Assembly (NCBI GenBank): GCA_029262195.1
Contig: JAJCZX010000030.1
Span: 62,001 to 126,000, forward strand
Source: Gemmatimonadota bacterium
Lineage (GTDB): Bacteria > Gemmatimonadota > Gemmatimonadetes > Gemmatimonadales > GWC2-71-9
Direction: 5' to 3'
DNA length: 64,000 nt
Part shown: in pieces, positions 60,503 to 64,000 of the stretch
How positions within the stretch are numbered: the stretch's first letter is position 1
How the letters are laid out: each line of letters opens with the position of its first letter
Notes under the pieces: generated by a model
The model's database searches: none
Told to the model about the DNA's origin: nothing
Seen by the model: the letters and a program-made list of their open reading frames with translations, nothing else
Program-made: the position numbers and the translations under genes

Positions 60503-62811
60503 TTATTAAACTCCGCGACTGTAACCCCCGGGCCCCCCTGCGTGAGTGGCGCGAAATCGAATTTCGCAACTCTCCGATCGTTCTTTAGAACGCGTTGGAC
60601 CATTGCCCGCAGGGCCCCGGTGCCTTTTCCATGGATAATCCGTAACTCCGAGAGGTCGGCCGCGATCGCCGAGTCCAGCGCCTGGATTACCTCCCACTCA
60701 GCGTCCGCTTCGCGAAGACCTCTTAAACTGATTTCCTGTTTTGCGTCGACACCATAATCGTGACCGGCGGCGCGTTGCGGGGGCGTGTTGCTGTCCAGTT
60801 TCAGTTTGCCCGACTTCGTTGCAACCCCACCCGACTCCTTCCCGCCACCCTTCTGGCTCGCCGGTCCTTTCACCCGCCAACCCCTTGCTTCCATTTGGCG
60901 GGTTAGTTCCTGGATCGAATCAGCTTCCTCCCGGACCCCTTTTTCAACTATCTGTCGGGCTTTGCGAACGTCTACTTGCTCAACGGGCAGCCGGGCCTCG
61001 GCGAGGGCTTCCTCAACCTTGTTCCGGGCCTCCAGGAGGTATTTGCGGGCTTTTTCGCGGCCTTCGGTCTCGACCTCCCTCTCACGCAACTGCAACGCAT
61101 CGTTGCGACCCCGGAATTCGCTCTCCCTGGCAGTCAACTCAGCGTGACGCTTCTTTAACTCCGCCGATTGGGTCGTAACTTGCTCTTGAAGTTCGGCCAA
61201 CTTCGCATCGCGCAATCCAAGGTCCGCCAGCAACGCTTCGATGTCACGGTCGGCCTTGGGCATCAACGTTTCCGCCTCAGCAACGATTGCCTCGGGCATT
61301 CCCAGCTGCCTGGCCATAGTGAGACCATAAGACCTGCCCGGCACGTCGAGCAGCAATTCGTACGACGATCTCATTAACTCCTCGTCAAAGCGCAACGACG
61401 CGTTGAACATGGATTCGCTGGACGACGCCAGTTCTTTCAGCGGGTTGAGATGAGTGGTGACGACACCACAACTATTCTTGCGCACCAATTCCAGGAGGAT
61501 CGCACCGGCCAGCGCCGCACCTTCCGCGGGGTCGGTACCGGTTCCGAACTCATCTATCAACACCAGGGCAGAGCCCCCGGCCTTCTCCACGATTCCCTTA
61601 AGTGCCTTAAGGTGAGCGCTGTAAGTGGAGAGCGATTCGGCGATCGACTGCCTGTCACCTATATCGGTAAAGAATTGGTCAAAAACAGGCACGTGGCTCC
61701 CTTTGCCCAGCGGGGGGATGACCCCGGCCTGGACCATCATGCACACTAGGCCGGTTGTTTTCAGGAGAACGGTTTTGCCCCCGGCATTGGGCCCGCTAAC
61801 CACAAGCACCCTGTGGTTCTCTCGCATCTCCAGGGAAAACGGAACGACATTGACGCCTTCGGCTAGCAAGACAGGATGTCGAGCCTTCCTGAAGTCCAAC
61901 AGACTTGGAGCCGGACCGATCGACGGCTTGCTGCCCGAACAGGCAACAGAATAGGCCGCTCTGGCATAGAGGTCATCAACTCTTACGCACATCGTCCAAC
62001 CGGCACGAATTTCATCAGCATGCTGGCGAACAGATTCGGTGAGGTTTCTAAAGACCTCAAGAATCGCCCTTGTTTCCCGTGCACCCCATTCCCGTAGATC
62101 GTTGCCCAGCTCGACCGCACCGGCAGGCTCAATGAACAGGGTAGCTCCACTTCCCGACTCACCGTGCACGATACCTTTGACTCGGGATTTCGCTTCACGA
62201 ATCACGGGAAGAACGTAACGTCCTTCTCGAACCGTTACCGCCGCATCGGCGGGCCTGTCAGGCCCCTCCAAACCCTTGAGTGTTTTTTCCATCAAAGAAA
62301 CGAGCCGCTTCCTGGAATTGCGCATTTCGCGACGGGCTCGTGCCAGTTCGGCCGACGCAGAATCTTTGACGCTGCCGTCCCGTTCCAGAGCCCGTTCAAT
62401 AGAGTTGCCAACCGAGGGTGGCGGCGGTTCGACAATATAGGCGCCAACGAAGGCGGCCTCGTATTCTATTTTGGATAGCTGTTGGTGAAGAGCCTGAATT
62501 GATTCGAGAGTCGCCGAGATCGTTATCAGTTCTTCACCACTAAGAACACTACCGTCTAACGTGACATGGTCGAGAATGTCCCTTATATCATCCACTCGCA
62601 CGCTCCGGAAACCGCCATCGTCCCGCAACAAGCTGGCAAGTTCGGCAACTTCATCGAGTTCTCTTTCGATCAACTCGATATCGACGCCGGGTCGCCTTGC
62701 TCGAATGGACTCGGCGCCGAGGTCACTTACTGCGAACTCCGCCACACATTCCAACGCTCGTTGGAATTCGAGTTGCTGAAGAGCCGTTTCCGGAGCCGTT
62801 GTTTCGGTCAC
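60499..62811 (-). CDS. mutS2: Endonuclease MutS2
   Basis: 770 residues, GTG start. MutS-type ATPase with Walker A VSGPNAGGKTVLLKTTG, Walker B LVLIDEFGTGTDPAEG, a central coiled coil, and a C-terminal Smr nuclease domain (EISLRGLREADAEWEVI to LRIIHGKGTGALRAMVQ). MutS2 acts in recombination control and in ribosome collision rescue in some bacteria. It is followed directly by dnaG and preceded by the HIT gene. Confidence 0.95.
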   Translation of the reverse strand: MTETTAPETALQQLEFQRALECVAEFAVSDLGAESIRARRPGVDIELIERELDEVAELASLLRDDGGFRSVRVDDIRDILDHVTLDGSVLSGEELITISATLESIQALHQQLSKIEYEAAFVGAYIVEPPPPSVGNSIERALERDGSVKDSASAELARARREMRNSRKRLVSLMEKTLKGLEGPDRPADAAVTVREGRYVLPVIREAKSRVKGIVHGESGSGATLFIEPAGAVELGNDLREWGARETRAILEVFRNLTESVRQHADEIRAGWTMCVRVDDLYARAAYSVACSGSKPSIGPAPSLLDFRKARHPVLLAEGVNVVPFSLEMRENHRVLVVSGPNAGGKTVLLKTTGLVCMMVQAGVIPPLGKGSHVPVFDQFFTDIGDRQSIAESLSTYSAHLKALKGIVEKAGGSALVLIDEFGTGTDPAEGAALAGAILLELVRKNSCGVVTTHLNPLKELASSSESMFNASLRFDEELMRSSYELLLDVPGRSYGLTMARQLGMPEAIVAEAETLMPKADRDIEALLADLGLRDAKLAELQEQVTTQSAELKKRHAELTARESEFRGRNDALQLREREVETEGREKARKYLLEARNKVEEALAEARLPVEQVDVRKARQIVEKGVREEADSIQELTRQMEARGWRVKGPASQKGGGKESGGVATKSGKLKLDSNTPPQRAAGHDYGVDAKQEISLRGLREADAEWEVIQALDSAIAADLSELRIIHGKGTGALRAMVQRVLKNDRRVAKFDFAPLTQGGPGVTVAEFNK

Positions 62812-62812
62812 G

Positions 62813-63151
62813 TTACCCGGGAGGCCATTTCATCTGGCGCCCGCCAAGGACGTGGACGTGAATGTGAAACACCATCTGCCCACCGTCGCCGTTCGTATTA
62901 ATCACGGTTCGATAGCCGCCCTCAACCAGCCCATGTTCGGACGCGATATCACGCGTGAACGACATTAGCCCACCCAGCATTTCAGAGCTTTCAGAGTCGG
63001 CGAGAGATCGAACGTGTTCTTTTGGGATTACCAGTATGTGGGTCGGCGCCTGCGGATCTATGTCATTGAAGGCTAGGAATGATTCGCTTTCTCCTACGAG
63101 GTCGCACGGAATTTTTCCGGCAACGATTTTACAGAAAAGGCAATCGTCCAT
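62813..63151 (-). CDS. Histidine triad (HIT) nucleotide-binding protein
   Basis: 112 residues, typical HINT size. DDCLFCKIVAGKIPC at the start and FHIHVHVLGGRQM near the end, giving the HxHxH triad. It hydrolyses nucleotide phosphoramidates. It starts 1 nt after the dnaJ end (ATG shares the dnaJ stop region). Confidence 0.95.
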   Translation of the reverse strand: MDDCLFCKIVAGKIPCDLVGESESFLAFNDIDPQAPTHILVIPKEHVRSLADSESSEMLGGLMSFTRDIASEHGLVEGGYRTVINTNGDGGQMVFHIHVHVLGGRQMKWPPG

Positions 63152-64000
63152 CAGGCACCAAGCGCATCTTTCATTTTATTCCAGAATTTCTTTCCAAACC
63201 CCATCTCACCGGGAGGCAGGCCTTCAACCTCGGCGAGTCTCTGGAAAATCTCTTCGGCTTCGTCCGTCAGCGGTTGAGGTGTCCACAATTGCACCCGAAC
63301 ATAAAGATTCCCTTTCCGCCCATTACCGAGGTTCGGCAGACCTTTGCCCCTGATGTTGAGTACCGTACCAGACTGTGTACCGGCCGGAATTTTCAAAGAC
63401 TCGTCCCCGTAGGGAGAAGGAACTGTCACCTCACAGCCGAGAGCCGCCTGGGAAAAGGAAGTCGCCAGATCAAAGACAAGATCGTCTCCGTTCCTTTCAA
63501 ACCTCTCGTCATCCTGGACTTCCAAAGCAACGATTAAGTCGCCCGGAGGAGCCCCTCTCGGCCCTGCTGCTCCTTTTCCTCGCAAGGTCAGGTAGTTGTT
63601 GCTGGAAACCCCTGCGGGTACCTCAATCTCAACGACGACGTCCTTCCGAATCCTCCCATCGCCCCGGCACTCTTCGCACGGAGTGGAGATCACGGAGCCT
63701 TCGCCCTCGCAGGTCGGACACGGCGCCACCGAAACGAATTGCCCGAAGAGCGATTGAGTCGCCTGGCGTACTTCCCCTGCCCCACCACAGGTAGAGCATG
63801 TGCTGGCACCGCTCCCTGCGGCAGCCCCTGAGCCAGAGCAATGGTCGCAGGGTTCCAGCGCCTTGAGCTTCACCTTCCGTGTCGACCCCTCCGCCACCTC
63901 GTCCAGAGTGACCCGCAGAGTGATTCGCACGTCCTGCCCTTTTCGCTGCCTGCCTCGTCCGCGTGCCCCGCCTCCAAAGATTGAATCGAAGCCGCCGCCA
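63151..64000 (-). CDS. dnaJ: Chaperone DnaJ, C-terminal portion (cut by window edge)
   Basis: The minus-strand frame enters from the right edge with no stop: the part at 63931-64000 reads FDSIFGGGARGRGRQRKGQDVRI, the end of the Gly/Phe region. It is followed by the Cys-rich zinc domain with four CxxCxGxG-type repeats (CDHCSGSG, CSTCGGAG, CPTCEGEG, CEECRGDG), then the substrate-binding domain. 283 residues are visible; the J domain with HPD lies beyond the window. The N-terminal start is therefore outside. Confidence 0.96.
   Translation of the reverse strand, partial: GGGFDSIFGGGARGRGRQRKGQDVRITLRVTLDEVAEGSTRKVKLKALEPCDHCSGSGAAAGSGASTCSTCGGAGEVRQATQSLFGQFVSVAPCPTCEGEGSVISTPCEECRGDGRIRKDVVVEIEVPAGVSSNNYLTLRGKGAAGPRGAPPGDLIVALEVQDDERFERNGDDLVFDLATSFSQAALGCEVTVPSPYGDESLKIPAGTQSGTVLNIRGKGLPNLGNGRKGNLYVRVQLWTPQPLTDEAEEIFQRLAEVEGLPPGEMGFGKKFWNKMKDALGA

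Noticed and set aside
32884..64000. Many plus-strand open frames of 60-200 residues across the minus-strand core genes
   Set aside because: They are antisense shadows of conserved genes in GC-rich sequence, with Ser/Arg-rich compositions and no domain.

Overview
The window reads as a chromosomal segment of a Gram-negative-type bacterium, most likely a member of Gemmatimonadota. This placement is an inference from gene content: four paralogous exported six-bladed beta-propeller proteins with the DSAG-[VI] opening typical of that phylum, a GWxTD-domain lipoprotein, abundant TTG/GTG starts and strong GGAG-type ribosome binding sites. No 16S gene is present to confirm it.

Layout. (1) 1-11.6 kb is accessory and envelope-directed: propeller proteins, an ECF sigma factor, a YfhO-type membrane protein, a short YidC/Oxa1-like insertase with two small membrane proteins, and a GWxTD lipoprotein. 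It is interspersed with hairpin-rich REP-like repeats. (2) 11.7-23.25 kb is a compact ten-gene metabolic island of two convergent operons whose stop codons are 1 nt apart. The plus operon has a GNAT-like protein, an alpha/beta hydrolase with a Cys at the nucleophile position, a methyltransferase, a fumarate-reductase-like flavoprotein and an SDR. The minus operon has a GH3-family amidosynthetase, an enolase-superfamily enzyme, a free-standing acyl carrier protein, an adenylate-forming ligase and a UbiD-family decarboxylase. I know of no characterised pathway with this combination; it is the best candidate here for an undescribed biosynthetic system. (3) 23.5-32.9 kb is a mosaic of single genes: an AraC/NmrA divergent pair, a putative secreted zinc protease, tRNA-Leu(UAA), MarR, MsrB, a ClC channel with CBS domains and an outer-membrane-type protein. 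(4) 32.9-64 kb is about 31 kb of genes all on the minus strand. In transcription order: dnaJ (cut by the window end), HIT protein, mutS2, dnaG, zinc-ribbon protein, recJ, rsmD, coaD, pta, a STAS / anti-sigma kinase / SpoIIE-phosphatase partner-switching module, rsmA, rex, arginine deiminase, an exonuclease, an MBL hydrolase, then infC-rpmI-rplT-pheS-pheT, a small coiled-coil gene, zapA, rny, folD, xseA, xseB, a polyprenyl synthase, dxs, nadK and recN.

Regulatory highlights are a perfect 18-bp Rex operator directly in front of rex-arginine deiminase, a terminator/attenuator-like hairpin with nine T residues in the leader of infC (which starts with TTG), and a perfect 10-bp-arm palindrome upstream of the GH3 operon. 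No prophage, IS transposase, CRISPR array or rRNA gene was recognised. All functional calls come from reading the sequence; no database search was run.
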